Assembly: GCA_948144175.1 (NCBI GenBank)
Contig: CANXME010002497.1
Coordinates: 2,230,501 to 2,294,500, forward strand
DNA length: 64,000 nt
Source: Closterium sp. NIES-65
Lineage: Eukaryota; Streptophyta; Zygnematophyceae; Desmidiales; Closteriaceae
Direction: 5' to 3'
Shown here: in pieces, positions 20,623 to 33,599 of the stretch
Layout: each line of letters begins with the position of its first letter
How positions within the stretch are numbered: the first letter of the stretch is position 1
Notes under the pieces: model-generated
The model's database searches: none
What the model was told of the DNA's origin: nothing
What the model saw: only the letters and a program-made list of their open reading frames with translations
Position numbers and translations under genes: made by a program

Positions 20623-22119
20623 CTACCACTTGAAATGATTCAAAATGAACTTTGCGAGAGGATGCGACGGATCAACGGTTTTGGGAACAACATGGCGCAC
20701 ACGCAGTATACTCTCAACTGGAAATACCCCATAACCGCGGTGAGATGGCCACCAGGTAAGAGTCTTCATATCCATCGTCTCTGACTGCTGCTGGACTTCG
20801 TAGTAACGACCAAATGCAAGGTGCTCCGAAAACTGCTCATCCTCGTCGTCGCCATTAAGCACTGTCCATCTCAATGTGAATAGGAGGAAAATCTTCGCAT
20901 GCCAAACCACCTTCTTCTTGTTGTCATCTTCGCCCTCAACATCCACATCAGAAAACCAAGGTTTTTTATGGAACAGTGGAGTTGCCCGTGCATACTGTGG
21001 ATACCTACTATACCTCGTAAAATCGTCGTCCGGTGGTACCGCAACACCTCCATGCACATCTATCATCTCCTGATAGTGTACATCCTCTTCAGGATGTAGC
21101 AGCTCCAGATACGCCCCAATTGACTCACCCAAAAGGTCAAAGTCGCCTGATACGCTTGCAGCGTATGCTCTGTAAGTCTTGTCTCTCTTGTTTCCCACCC
21201 CAAACCTCGCTGATGTCCCCGTGACTGTTGCAACTCCTGTCTCTATGGCCTGCACATATAAATATAGGCAAAGGCTTGATGTGGTAAATCTCGCAATGTA
21301 AACATCCAACACGTGGCCAACCAAGCGAGCACGTTACAATACAAACATAGGTATCTCAACCCTAGGTGTCGATCAACGATTGCGTACCTGCTGAAGGGCG
21401 ACACTCCGTGCCTGGTCATCTGCTACCTCATCGGCGGCGGACATCTTCTCGACTAGCTCCGACGTAAGGCAACGTCGCGTGATCGAGGCCTCAGCGTTCC
21501 TCTTGTTGGATGCTCGGTATGGCTTCTTCATCAGTGCCACGTGCACGTGCTCGTAAACGTCAGTGCAGTAGTGAATAGGCACACCACGGCGCCTAATGTC
21601 GTCGCTGACGTGTAGCATCGCGTAAATCTTCGGGATGTTGAATTTCGATGCTTGTTCTTCCACGCTGAACTCGTCGATAAGTATGGGAACAAGCCTCCGC
21701 GTTCACCCATCACATGGCACAAAAATAGATGATTAGATCAAAACATTTAAGAGTTGAGCTGCGAAGGCATGTTTGATGCAGCTCTGCCCTAGGACGAATT
21801 GTCACATCTCGTACTCACGTGCGCGCGATCTCGTCAAGGCTGGCCAGCGACTCGTCAGTGTGGTATGTTTGATGCCATGCCCCTGTGCCACGTACAGTAC
21901 AGCTCCACAGCACGAATAATCATGTCGTCCACCTTCACCGTCAGCAGCAGCGCTGGCAGAACCTGCATCACAGCCTGATGATGGAATGCCTTGAAGGTTG
22001 CATGGCCGCTGAAGTATCCATCAGTGTGTGCAGGAATCCGGAAGAATGACTGTCTGCTGTACATAGTGATGCGTTCGAGTGCAGCGTCAAGTTCACGTAG
22101 GGTCCCCGTACTCAGCTTC
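20623..22119 (-). CDS. Plavaka/Tnp2-like (CACTA) transposase, C-terminal exons
   Basis: DNA-transposon transposase of the Tnp2 type. Exons: 22119-21819 (LRELDAALERI, then YSRQSFFRIPAHTDGYFSGH and YHTDESLASLDEIAR), 21694-21388 (TLVPILIDEFSVEEQASKF, NIPKIYAMLHVSDDIR, YRASNKRNAEASI) and 21249-20623 (ends FPVESILRVRHVVPK, then NHFKW and stop). Introns have GT/AG ends and matching phase. The order HTDESL, then FNIPKIHAMLH, then YRASNKR, then a final GYGVFPVESI segment is the family hallmark, recalled from fungal Plavaka proteins. One frameshift lies between VELYC and YHTDES near 21880. Copia B interrupts the gene after 22119; the upstream exons are at 36900-39116. Terminal inverted repeats were not found, so the element's ends are unknown. 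Confidence 0.8.
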
Positions 22120-22245
22120 TGTCAAACATTATATATGTTGTTGTAGTTGTTTAGGCTACAGTGGGTTAGCCTATAGGGGGTACACATTTCTAGGTTTTCA
22201 TACTTGTACTCATTTCACTGTAAGTTCATTCATTCTTGTTCAACA
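22120..22245 (+). repeat. 5' LTR of element B
   Basis: 126 bp, TGTCAAACATT..TTGTTCAACA, followed directly by the primer-binding site. Confidence 0.9.
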
Positions 22246-22319
22246 TGGTATAGAGCAGGTCCTTCCTAGGACCGATTTTTTTTAGGGCCCACCACTACCT
22301 ACCTACCTACCTACCTACG

Positions 22320-22970
22320 CCATAGGGCGCCTCGGAGTTCACGCCCCTAGAGGCCCCGTCGGCCCCGTGCTCTCGCACCTAGAGGCCTCGATCGGCCCCG
22401 CGCTCGCTTTTAGAGGCCCCGAATCGGCCCCGCGCTTACCCCTAGAGGCCCGCGTCGGCCCCACGCACGTCCTTAATGGCCCCGATCGGCCCCGCGGTTA
22501 CCCCTAGCGGCCCACGTCGGCCCCGCGCTTACCCCTAGCCGCCCACGTCGGCCCCGCGCTCGCCCTTAGCGGCCCTGAACAGCCCCGCGCTCACCCTTTA
22601 TGGCCCCGAATCGGCCCCGCGCTCGTCCCTTACAGCCCCGATCGGCCCCGCGCTCGTCCCTCACGGCCCTGATAGGCCCCGCGCTCGCCCTTAGAGGCCC
22701 ACGTTGGCCCCGCGCTCGCCCCGAACGGCCCCACCCAGAACGAGCCGCCCGAACCGAGCAGCCCGAACCGAGCCAACCCGAGCCGCCCAGCCCTAACGGA
22801 ACCGAGCCGCCCGAACCGAGCCGCGCCGCCCGACCCGAGCCGCGCCGCCCTACCTATACCGAGCCGCGCCGCCCTACCTGTACCGAGCCGCGCCGCCCTA
22901 CCTATACCGAGCCGCGCCGCCCTACCTGTACTGAGCCGCGCCGCCCTACCTACCCTTTGACTGCTCCTAT
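22320..22970. repeat. GC-rich tandem repeats in the leader of element B
   Basis: Degenerate units around GGCCCACGTCGGCCCCGCGC, then CCGAGCCGCGCCGCCCTACC units repeated about four times (22853-22950). Preceded by (CCTA)n at about 22295-22316. Confidence 0.75.
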
Positions 22971-22992
22971 TGTTTTTCCTACTGCTGCTACC

Positions 22993-24150
22993 ATGGCTAG
23001 CCCTCCTGTGCTAGCCTTCGATGCTGAGGGCCGCCCAAAGAAATTGGACACCTGGCTTGATGACCTACACCTCTTCCTACAACTCACTGCCAAGGAAGAC
23101 ATCTCACTGTACGATCACGCCTTAGGCCACGCTACTGCTCCTGCTGCTACTGATGACAGCACTGTCCCCTCACATTGGTAGACTCGTGACGCCCATGCTC
23201 GCTTCGCTATTCGCAACTCTCTGCCGATAGATGAGCGCGACCACTTTGGGCAGCACAAGACTGCGCAGGCACTGTACACTGCTGTCGTTGCCCGCTACTC
23301 CTCACCGGCCTCTGCCGCTTTAGGCCGTCTCTTTCTTCCCTACCTGTTCCCCGACTTAGCTTCCTTTCACACTGTCGCTGATCTCATTACCCACCTCTGC
23401 ACTAGTGAGGCTCGCTTCCGCGCCGCTATGTCTGATGAGTTCCTTGCCACGAACCCACCCCCGCTCTGGCTCACTCTCTACCACCTAGTCACCCGCCTCC
23501 CTGACACGCTGCGCTCAGTCAAGGACCACTTCCTAGCTCGCTGCCCCACCGAGCTCACCATTGCCCTCCTCAAGAAGGAACTCCTTGTAGCTGAGACTAG
23601 TATAGTCGCTGTAGGTGCCTCTCGCGGTGACCCCCGTACCCCGTTCTTTGAGGGGTGTTCTCCTTCCCCCCTTCTTCCCTCTGTCGCCTCTGCTGCTGCT
23701 GTCGACCTCCTTGGTGCTGAGAAGGCCGAGACTGCGTCTGCTTCGAGTGGGCGCCGCAGCGGCAAGGGCAAGGGGGGCAAGGGCGGTGGTGGTGACAGCG
23801 GGGGTGGCGGTGGTGGGGGAGGTGGTGGTGGCGGCGGGGGTGGCGCGGGTGGGGGAGGTGGCAGTAGTGGGGGGGGTGGCGGCAGCGGCGGGGGAGGTGG
23901 CCGGGGCGGAGGAGGTGGTGGGGGTGGCAGTGGACGAGGCAGCGGCCGGGGTTGGGGTGGTCGGGGAGGTGGTGGCGGCGGTGGTGGTCGTGGGGGCACT
24001 GGCGGTGGCCAGGGCCAGCAGCACACTCCATCGCCCCAAGAGGTCCGTGAGTGGTACTCTCAGCACGAGGGGGGGGGGGGGGTGGCCTTAGCTGCACGTA
24101 CGTCATTCGCACTGGTGACCGCACTGGCCAGCCGTGTGGGGGGCCGCACG
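22993..24150 (+). pseudogene. Element B gag region
   Basis: Starts MASPPVLAFDAEGRPKKLD. Same architecture as A and C: a basic GRRSGKGKGGKGG stretch, then a very long Gly run (23.79-23.99 kb), then a Cys/His cluster. Confidence 0.8.
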
Positions 24151-24479
24151 CCACACAGCATTGCTTCGCTCGTCTGAACGACGCTTGGCGTGTGCAGTTC
24201 CCTTTGGCCACTGAGCTGCCCCGCTGGATTGATCTCCTGAAGAAGGGGATTGATATCTATGCTCTAGACTTTGATGCTATTCTCACTGCCATGTATGTGA
24301 TGTCTACTAGTGGAGAGGGTGCTGAGTACCTGAGTGTCCCGCCCGACCTGGGCATTAGGACTAGTGCGTCTGCCGCTCCAGGTACTCGCGTGTCTGCTAC
24401 CCCAGGTTCTGGTGAGGCTGCTGCTCTAGGTGCTTGTACGTCTGCCCCCCCTAGTACTGTGTCGACTGCAGCACTGCAC

Positions 24480-25640
24480 ATTTTCACGCTGGATTCAGGT
24501 GCCTCTCGCTGTTTCTTTCGTGACCGCACTGCCCTTGAGCCCCTTGCTCGGCCAGTAGCTGTCTCCCTCGCTGACACCCTCTGGGGGTCCGGTCATTGCG
24601 ACCTCCTCCACTGTCCTTCCCTGTCCTGCAGTCCCATCGGGCACACTGTCAGGTCTCCACCTCCCCTCGTTCTCTACGAACTTGGTGGCACGTTGTGCAC
24701 TCCAGGACGCGGGTGTTCACCAGTTCACCCCTGCCTACGAGCGTGTCACACACTGCACGTGTGCTCGTACAGGCCGCCACTTGGCTACCTTCACCCGGCA
24801 GCCGGGGTCGGACCTGTACACACTGACTACTGCCCCCCCTCTGGTCGCTGCGTCTGCGTCTGCGTCCGCGTCATGTCAGCTGTCCGCCCCCTGCTCGTGT
24901 CGCTCTCTAGTGCACGAGACTGTCCTCTGGCACCACCGACTAGGCCACCCGTCTGTGCAGCGCCTTCATGCCATGCACTCCCGGTACCTCGTCTCTGGTC
25001 TTCCCAGGGTCCTCCCTCCCCTCCCACCCTCGCCTGCTCCTCCCTGTCTTCCCTGTATCGAGGGGCGGCAGCGCGCCGCTCCTCACTCCTCCTCGTTTCC
25101 CCCGATGATTGCTCCTTTGCAGACGCTCCACATGGACGTGTGGGGCCCAGCCCGCGTCCGTGGTCAGGGTCAGGAGAGGTACTTCCTGATCTTTGTTGAC
25201 GACTACTCGCGCTACACCACGGTCTTCCCCTTGCGCAGCAAGGGTGAGGTCCCTGATGTTTTGATCCCTTCGATCCGCAGAGCTCGTCTCCAGCTCAGCG
25301 AGCGTTTCCGCTCGGACTTTCCTGTCCTGCGCTTGCACTCTGACAGAGGTGGTGAGTTCTCCTCCGACCTCTTGGCAGCCTACTGTGCTGAGCACGGCAT
25401 TGAACAGTCGTTCACGCTTCTGGCCTCTCCACAGCAGAATGGGGTTGCGGAGCGCCGCATTGGCCTGGTCATGGAGGTCGCTCGTACCTCCTTGATCCAT
25501 GCGGCTGCCCCCCACTTTCTGTGGCCGTTTGCGGTCCGGTACGCTGCGCATCAGCTCAACCTCTGGCCCCCTGTCTCTTTGCCGGAGACCTCGCCCACAC
25601 TGCTGTGGACGGGGGAGGTTGGCGATGCGTCGCGTTTCTA
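24480..25640 (+). pseudogene. Element B protease and integrase region
   Basis: FTLDSGASRCFF protease-type motif, HRLGHPSVQRL, HMDVWGPARVRG, FVDDYSRYT, LHSDRGGEFSS and SPQQNGVAERR are all visible in order. Confidence 0.8.
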
Positions 25641-28202
25641 GGTCTGGGGATCTCGAGCTTTTGTCCGCGATTCGTTTGCGGACAAGCTCTCCTCTCGTGC
25701 TGTTCCCTGCGTCTTCCTTGGCTCTGTTCCGCACGCGTCTGGTTGGCAGTTTTACCACGCCACCTCGCGCCGGGTCTTGCCCTCTCAGGACGTCACTTTT
25801 GACGAGTCTGTCCCCTACTACCGCCTCTTCCCCTACTGCACTGCCCCGCTCCCACCCCCGCCTCTCTTCCTCGTGCTAGGTGCTGCTGTCGTAGGCCCCC
25901 TCCCCCCTCAGGGTGCCGCTCCCTCAGGTGTGTCTCAGGTAGACCCGGTCGAGCCTGTTGAGGTTGCTGTCGACTCTCGTCCTACTGGGGGTGCCGAGCC
26001 TGGGGGTGCGGACTCTGGGGGTGCTAAGCCTGGGGGTGTGGACACTAGGGGTACTGAGCCTGGGGGTGCTGAGCCTGGGGGTGCGGTGACTGGGGGTGCT
26101 GAGCCTAGGGGTGCTGAGCCTGGGGGTGCGGTGACTGGGGGTGCTGAGCCTGGGGATGCTGGGTCTGGGGGTTCTGACTCTGGCGGTGCTGGGCCTGGGG
26201 GTGTTACACCTGGACGAGACCTCTCCTCGGAGCAGTTGCGTGAGTGGTACTTGCAGTACTGCAGCCTCCGGAGAGGTACCTCTGGGACCAGGCGCACTAC
26301 AGGGGCTGGTGCTGGTACTTCTCCTCCTAGTCGGGAGCTCCCCTCCCGTGAGCAGATCCGTGAGTGGTACGAGCGCCGTTGCACACTTCGGAGTGGCGCG
26401 CCTCGTCTCACGGACCCGGCTGCTGCTGGTGCTACGGACCCGGGCGTTGGAGCTGCTGCTGGTGCTGAGGACCCGGGCGTTGGAGTTGCTGCTGGTGCTG
26501 CGGACCCGAGAGTTGGAGGTGCTGCTGGTGCTGAGGACCCGGGCGTTGGGACTGCGGCTGGTGCTGCGGACCCTAGCGTTGGAGCTGCTGCTGGTGCTGC
26601 GGACCTGGGAGTTGGAGGTGCTACTGGTGCTGAGGACCCGGGCGTTGGAGCTGTGGCTGGTGCTGTGGACCCTGGTGTTGGAGTCCTTGCTGTTGGTTCT
26701 GAGGACTCGGGCGTTGGTGCTGAGGCTAGTACTGAGGACCTAGGAGTTGGAGCTGCTGCTTGTTCTGGTATTGCCGCTGGGGGTACTGGTGCTGTCCCTG
26801 CTGTGTCTAGAGTCGCCGCGCGCCCTTAGTCGTACTTCGTTCCGCTCCTTGAGCAGGTTCTTGGTCTCTCGCCTCTTCCTCGTTCTCCTCCCTTAGCGTG
26901 TTCACAGCCTGTCCCGTCACAGTTACAGCTGCAGCCGGCCTCCCCACTACCTGCTCCTTCTCCTTACACTGGTCCTACTGGCGGTCTTACTGAGCGTCGT
27001 GAGTCTGCGTCTCGTCCTGCGTCGCCTGTTCGTCCTGCTAGCGCTAGTGCTCGTAGTTCGCGTCAACGTCCTGCTCGTGCCCCTGGCACGCACCGGATGT
27101 CTCTACGTCCGTCTACTGCTCCTCTGCGTGCCCCTTTGCCTTCTCCTCCTGAGTCCTCTCTTCCTGCTCTCGCCGACCCTGCGTCGGACTCTCTTCGTGC
27201 TGCCAGTCCTACTGTCACGCGTCTCTTTGCTACTGCCGTCACTGACCCTTCTTTCGAGTCTTCTGCTGCGTCTGCCCTAGTTGCTGGGCTCGTCGACTTT
27301 GCTGCTCACTGTCGCCTAGACTACGCTGCGAGTCTTGTCGCTGCGTCTGAGTCTGTCTGTCCTCCCTCCGTCGGGGGTGCGTTTGCCCTTGGCACGGACG
27401 TCCTTGAGGACAGGCAGGAGGAGTTCCAGTGCTTGGCCGCTGCTTCACCTCATCTCGTGTCCGTACTGCTTACCCCTGAGGGAGACCCGGATGCACTTGA
27501 CATCCCGACTCCGCGCTCTTACGCAGAGGCGATAGAGGGTCCCTACTCCTCTCAGTGGCAGGCAGCTATGGATGCAGAGATGGCTTCCTAGAAGTCCACA
27601 GGCACCTACGTTGACGCTGTCCCCCCTCCTAGGGCGAACATCGTCAGTGGCATGTGGATCTTCAGGGTGAAGCGGCCGCCGGGTTCTCCGCCTGTCTTCA
27701 AGGCGCGTTACGTAGCTCGTGGCTTCAGTCAGCGGCAGGGAGTTGACTACTTTCAGACCTTCTCCCCCACCCCGAAGATGACCACTCTTTGGGTACTGCT
27801 GCACGTTGCTGCTCACCGGGACTACGAGCTGCACTCTCTCGACTTCAGCACAGCTTTCTTGCAGGGCAGCCTGCACGAGGAGATCTGGCTGCGCCGCCCA
27901 CCTGGCTTCACTGGGTCTTTCCCTCCTGGTACTCAGTGGAGTCTCCGCCGTCCAGTCTACGGTCTTCCCCGGGCGCCACGTGAGTGGCATGACACACTGA
28001 GGACTACGCTTGCGGCTCTTGGGTTCGCTCCTTCTACTGCTGACCCGTCGCTGTTTCTGCGCACCGACACTTCTCTGCCGCCGTTCTACATCCTCGTGTA
28101 CGTCGACGACTTGGTCTTTGCCACAGCTGACATTACTGGACTCGCCTAAGTGAAGTCCGAGCTGGAGAAGAGACACACGTGCACTGACCTGGGTGAACTG
28201 TG

Positions 28203-28329
28203 TGTTGAACAAGAATGGGATGAACTAGCAGTGAAATGAGTACAAGTATGAAAACCTAGAAATGTGTACCCCCTATAGGCTAACCCACTGTAGCCTAAAC
28301 AACTACAACAACATATATAATGTTTGACA
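28203..28329 (-). repeat. LTR of element C (3' LTR in reading direction)
   Basis: 127 bp, no difference seen from 35548-35674. Confidence 0.9.
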
Positions 28330-28538
28330 CACCCCCATAGGCGAAGTGGGGGAGAACTAGGGGTCACAAGACCACTCAAGTAAAGCAAAGCAAGCTCAGG
28401 GTGGATCACAATCTCACCACACAGTCTGAGCACAAGTTCAAGGCCACAAGGCCAGTTCACATGCAGGAGTACATATATATATATAAGACTAAACAAGCAG
28501 GAGCAGTAATATATATATGTGTAACAGTACAAAGAGGG

Positions 28539-31500
28539 TCAAGAGGAGAGCAAGTGAGGCAAGACAGACACAAGACCCAGCTGGGTACAGCAACGCTGAT
28601 GATTACAAGGCGGAAGTGCCTTGGTGAAGACATCAGCAGTGTTGGCCTCAGAGGCCACGTACGCAAGTTGCAACTGACCACGCTGCTGTAGCTCACGAGC
28701 AAGGAAGTAGCGGAGAGCAATGTGCTTTGTTCTGTGCTCCAGTCTCTGCTCTCGACACAAGGCCAGCATGGCCTTGTTGTCGATGTACAGGACTGGAGGA
28801 GAACGAGGCGGCTCTCCAAGGTCGGTCAGCAGGTAGGTGAGCCAGCGAAGCTCCTGAGCAGCCATGGCCCCTGCGTAGATCTCAGCCTCACAACAGGAGC
28901 CGAGAAAAAAAGACAAGCGAGTAGACCGCCACGAAACAAGGCTGGAACCAAGACTGAAGGTGTAACCCTGTGACGACCGCTGCGTAGCCTGGTCGTCAGC
29001 CCAAGAAGCGTCTGCGTGTCCAGTGAGGACCACTGGACTCCGCCCTCCAAGCACTAGTCCCATGCCTGACGTACTGCACAAGTAGCGCAATACCCTCTTC
29101 GCTGCAGCCATGTGCTCTGGTCGGTGTCTCCCAGGAGCAACATAGCGTGCAAGAATGCTAAGAGGGTAAGCAAGGTCAGGTCGTGTGCAGGTCATCAAGT
29201 ACATGAGACAGCCAACAAGCTCTGGGTACGGGCCACTTGACTCTACGGACTCATCCAAAGGCAGAGCTGAGAGCGAGTGGCGAGTAGACAGAGGAGTGGC
29301 CTGAGGCGAGGAGTACGTGAAGCTGAAGCGCTGAAGGACTTGCTGCACCATGTGTGACTGAGTCAGGGTAATGGTGCGGCGTGCTCTGTCCCGGGTGATC
29401 TGCAAGCCAAGGTAGCTGCGCAGTTCACCCAGGTCACTGCACGTGTGTCTCTTCTGCAGCTCGGACTTCACGTAGGCGAGTCCAGCAGTGTCAGCTGTGG
29501 CAAAGACCAAGTCGTCGACGTACACGAGGATGTAGAACGGCGGCAGAGAGGTGTCGGTGCGCAGAAACAGCGACGGGTCGGCAGTAGAAGGAGCGAACCC
29601 AAGAGCCGCAAGTGTAGTCCTCAGTGTGGCGTGCCACTCACGTGGCGCCTGTCGGAGACCGTAGACTGTACGCCGGAGACTCCACTGGGTACCAGGAGGG
29701 AAAGACCCAGTGAAGCCACGTGGGCGGCGTAGCCAGATCTCCTCGTGCAGGCTGCCCTGCAAGAAAGCTGTGCTGAAGTCGAGCGAGTGCAGCTCGTAGT
29801 CCCGGTGAGCAGCAACGTGCAGTAGTACCCGAAGAGTGGTCATCTTCGGGGTGGGGGAGAAGGTCTGAAAGTAGTCAACTCCCTGCCGCTGACTAAAGCC
29901 ACGAGCCACGTAACGCGCCTTGAAGACAGGCGGAGAACCCGGCGGCCGCTTCACCCTGAAGATCCACATGCCACTGACGATGTTCGCCCCAGGAGGGGGA
30001 ACAGCGTCAACGTAGGTGCCTGTGGACTTCCAGGAAGCCATCTCTGCATCCGTAGCTGCCTGCCACTGAGAGGAGTAGGGACCCTCTATTGCCTCTGCGT
30101 AAGAGCGCGGAGTCGGGATGTCAAGTGCATCCGGGTCTCCCTCAGGGGTAAGCAGTACGGACATGAGATGAGGTGAAGCAGCGGCCAGACACTGGAACTC
30201 CTCCTGCCTGTCCTCAAGGACGTCCGTGCCAAGGGCACACTCACCCCCGACGGACGGAGGACAGACAGACTCAGACTCAGCGACAAGACTAGCAGCGTAG
30301 TCTAGACGACAGCGAGCAGCAAAGTCGACGAGCTCAGTAACAAGGGCAGACGCAGCAGTAGACTCGAAAGAAGGGTCAGTGACGACAGTAGCAAGGAGAC
30401 GCGTGATAGTAGGACTGGCAGCACGGAGAGAGTCCGACTCCGGGTCGGCAAGAACAGGTTGAGAGGACTCAGGAGGTGAAGGCAAAGGGGCACGCAGAGG
30501 AGCAGTAGACGGACGCAGAGACATCCGGTGCGTGCCAGGGACAGGAGGAGGACGCTGACGCGAAGTACGAGCACTAGCACTAGCAGGACTGACAGGCGAC
30601 ACAGGACGAGACGCAGACTCACGACGCTCAGTAAGACCGCCAGTAGGACCAGTGTAAGGAGAAGGAGCAGGCAGTGGGGAGGCCGGCTGCAACTGTAACT
30701 GTGACTGGGCAGGCCGTGAACACGGTAAGGGAGGAGGACCAGGAGGAGGCGAGAGACCAAGAACCTGCTGAAGGAGCGGAACCAAGTACGGCTGAGGGCG
30801 CGCGGCGACTCCAGACACAGCACGGACAGGACCAGTACCCCCAGCGGCAGTACAAGAACCAACAGCAGCTCCAACGCCAAGGTCCTCAGTACCAGCCTCA
30901 GCACCAACGCCCGAGTCCGCAGCACCAGTAGGGACTCCAACACCAGGGTCCACAGCACCAGTAGGGACTCCAACACCAGGGTCCACAGCACCAGCCGCAG
31001 CTCCAACGCCCCAGTCCTCAGCACCAGTAGCAACTCCAACTCTCGGGTCCATAGCACCAGCAGCAGCTCCAACACCAGGGTCCACAGCTCCAGTCGCAGC
31101 TCCAACGCTCGGGTCCTCAGCACCAGTAGCACCTCCAACACCAGGGTCCACAGCACCTGCCGCAGCTCCAACGCCCGGGTCCGGAGCACCAGCAGCAGCC
31201 GGGTCCGTGAGACGAGGCGCACCACTCCGAAGTGTGCAACGGCGCTCGTACCACTCACGGATCCGCTTACGAGAGGGGAGCTCCTGACTAGGAGGAGAAG
31301 TACCAGCACCACCTGGTCCCAGAGGTACCTCTCCGGAGGCTGTAGTACTGTAAGTACCACTCACGCAACTGCTCCGAGGAGAGTCTCGGCCAGGTGAAGT
31401 ACCCTCAGGACCAGCACCGCCAGAGTCAGAACCCCCAGACCCAGCACCCCCAGGCTCAGCACCCCCAGGCTCAGCACCCCCAGGCACCGCACCCCCAGTC

Positions 31501-32700
31501 ACCGCACCCCCAGGCTCAGTACCCCCAGTCTCCGCACCCCCAGGCTCAGCACCCTCAGAGTCCGCACCCCCAGGCTCAGCACCCCCAGAGTCCGCACCCC
31601 CAGGCTCAACACCCCTAGAGTCCGCACCCCCAGGCTCAGCACCCCCAGCAGGACGAGAGTCGACAGCAACCTCAACAGGCTCGACCGGGTGTACCTGAGA
31701 CACACCTGAGGGAGCGGCACCTTGAGGGGGGAGGGGGTCTACGACATTAATACTTGTCGCGAGGAAGAGAGGCGGGGGTGGGAGCGGGGCAGTGCGGTAG
31801 GGGAAGAGGCGGTAGTAGGGGACAGACTCGTCAAAAGTGACGTCCTGAGAGGGCAAGACCCGGCGCGAGGTGGCGTGGTAAAACTGCCAACCAGGCGCGT
31901 CCGGAACAAAGCCGAGGAAGACGCAGGGAACAGCACGAGAGGACAGCTTGTCCGCAGACGAATCGCGGACAAAAGCTCGAGATCCCCAGACCCGGAAACG
32001 CGACGCATCGCCAACCTCCCCCGTCCACAGCAGTGTGGGCGAGGTCTCCGGCAAGGAGACATGGGGCCAGAGGTTGAGCTGATGCGCAGCGTACCGGACC
32101 GCAAACGGCCACAGAAAGTGGGGGGCAGCCGCATGGATCAAGGAGGTACGGGCGACCTCAATGACCAGGCCAATGCGGCGCTCCGCAACCCCATTCTGCT
32201 GTGGAGAGGCCGGAAGCGTGAACGACTGCTCAATGCCGTGCTCAGCACAGTAGGCTGCCAAGAGGTCGGAGGAGAACTCACCACCTCTGTCAGAGTGCAA
32301 GCGCAGGACAGGAAAGTCCGAGCGGAAACGCTCGCTGAGCTGGAGACGAGCTCTGCGGATCCAAGGGATCAAAACATTAGGGACCTCACCCTTGGTGCGC
32401 AAGGGGAAGACCGTGGTGTAGCGCGAGTAGTCGTCAACAACGATAAGGAAGTACCTCTCCTGACCCTGACCACGGACGCGGGCTGGGCCCCACACGTCCA
32501 TGTGGAGCGTCTGCAAAGGAGCAGTCGTCGGGGGAAACGAGGAGGAGTGAGGAGCGGCGCGCTGCCGCCCCTCGACACAGGGAAGGCAGGGAGGAGCAGG
32601 CGAGGATGGGAGAGGAGGGAGGACCCTGGGAAGACCAGAGACAAGGTACCGGGAGTGCATGGCACGAAGGCGCTGCACAGACGGGTGGCCTAGTCGGTGG
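28539..32700 (-). CDS. Element C pol: integrase, reverse transcriptase, RNase H
   Basis: In order: HRLGHPSVQRLRAMHSR, HMDVWGPARVRG, LHSDRGGEFSSD, SPQQNGVAERR, a repeat linker with [10 protein letters not shown]-type pentapeptides, a second linker of GVGAAAGAVDP-type repeats, then RT (LDFSTAFLQGSLHEE, LVYVDDLVFA) and RNase H (GHADASWADD, CEAEIYAGAM, YIDNKAMLAL). Family knowledge: copia order is integrase before RT. Confidence 0.88.
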
Positions 32701-33599
32701 TGCCAGAGGACAGTCTCGTGCGCTAGAGAGCGACACGAGCAGGGGGCGGACACCTGACCTGACGTGGACGCAGACGCAGACGCAGCGACCTGAGGGGGGG
32801 CAGTAATCAGTGTGTACAGGTCCGACCCCGGCTGCTGGGTGAAGGTAGCCAAGTGGCGGCCTGTACAGGCACACGTGCAGTGTGTGACACGCTCGTAGGC
32901 AGGGGTGAACTGGTGAACACCCGCGTCCTGGAGTGCACAACGTGCCACCAAGTTCGTAGAGAACGAGGGGAGGTGGAGACCTGACAGTGTGCCTGACGGG
33001 ACTGCAGGACAGGGAAGGACAGTGGAGGAGGTCGCAAGGACCGGACCCCCAGAGGGGTCAGCGAGGGAGACAGCTACTGGCCGAGCAAGGGCTCAAGGGC
33101 AGTGCGGTCACGAAAGAAACAGCGAGAGGCACCTGAATCCAGCGTGAAGGTGTGCAGTGCTGCAGTCGACACAGTACTAGGGGGGGCAGACGTACAAGCA
33201 CCTAGATCAGCAGCCTCACCAGCACCTGGGGTAGCAGACACGCGAGTACCTGGAGCAGCAGACGCACTAGTCCTAATGCCCGGGTCGGGCGGGACACTCA
33301 GGTACTCAGCACCCTCTCCACTAGTAGACATCACATACATGGCAGTGAGAATAGCATCAAAGTCTAGAGCATAGATATCAATCCCCTTCTTCAGGAGATC
33401 AATCCAGCGGGGCAGCTCAGTGGCCTGAGGGAACTGAACACGCCAAGCGTCGTTCAGACGAGCGAAAAAACGCTCTGTGGCGTGTGGTTCCCCACACGGC
33501 GGGCCAGTGCGGTCACCAGTGCGAATGACGTACGTGCAGCTAAGGCCACCCTCCCCCCCCCCCCCCCCCCCTCCCCGTGCTGAGAGTACCACTCACGGA

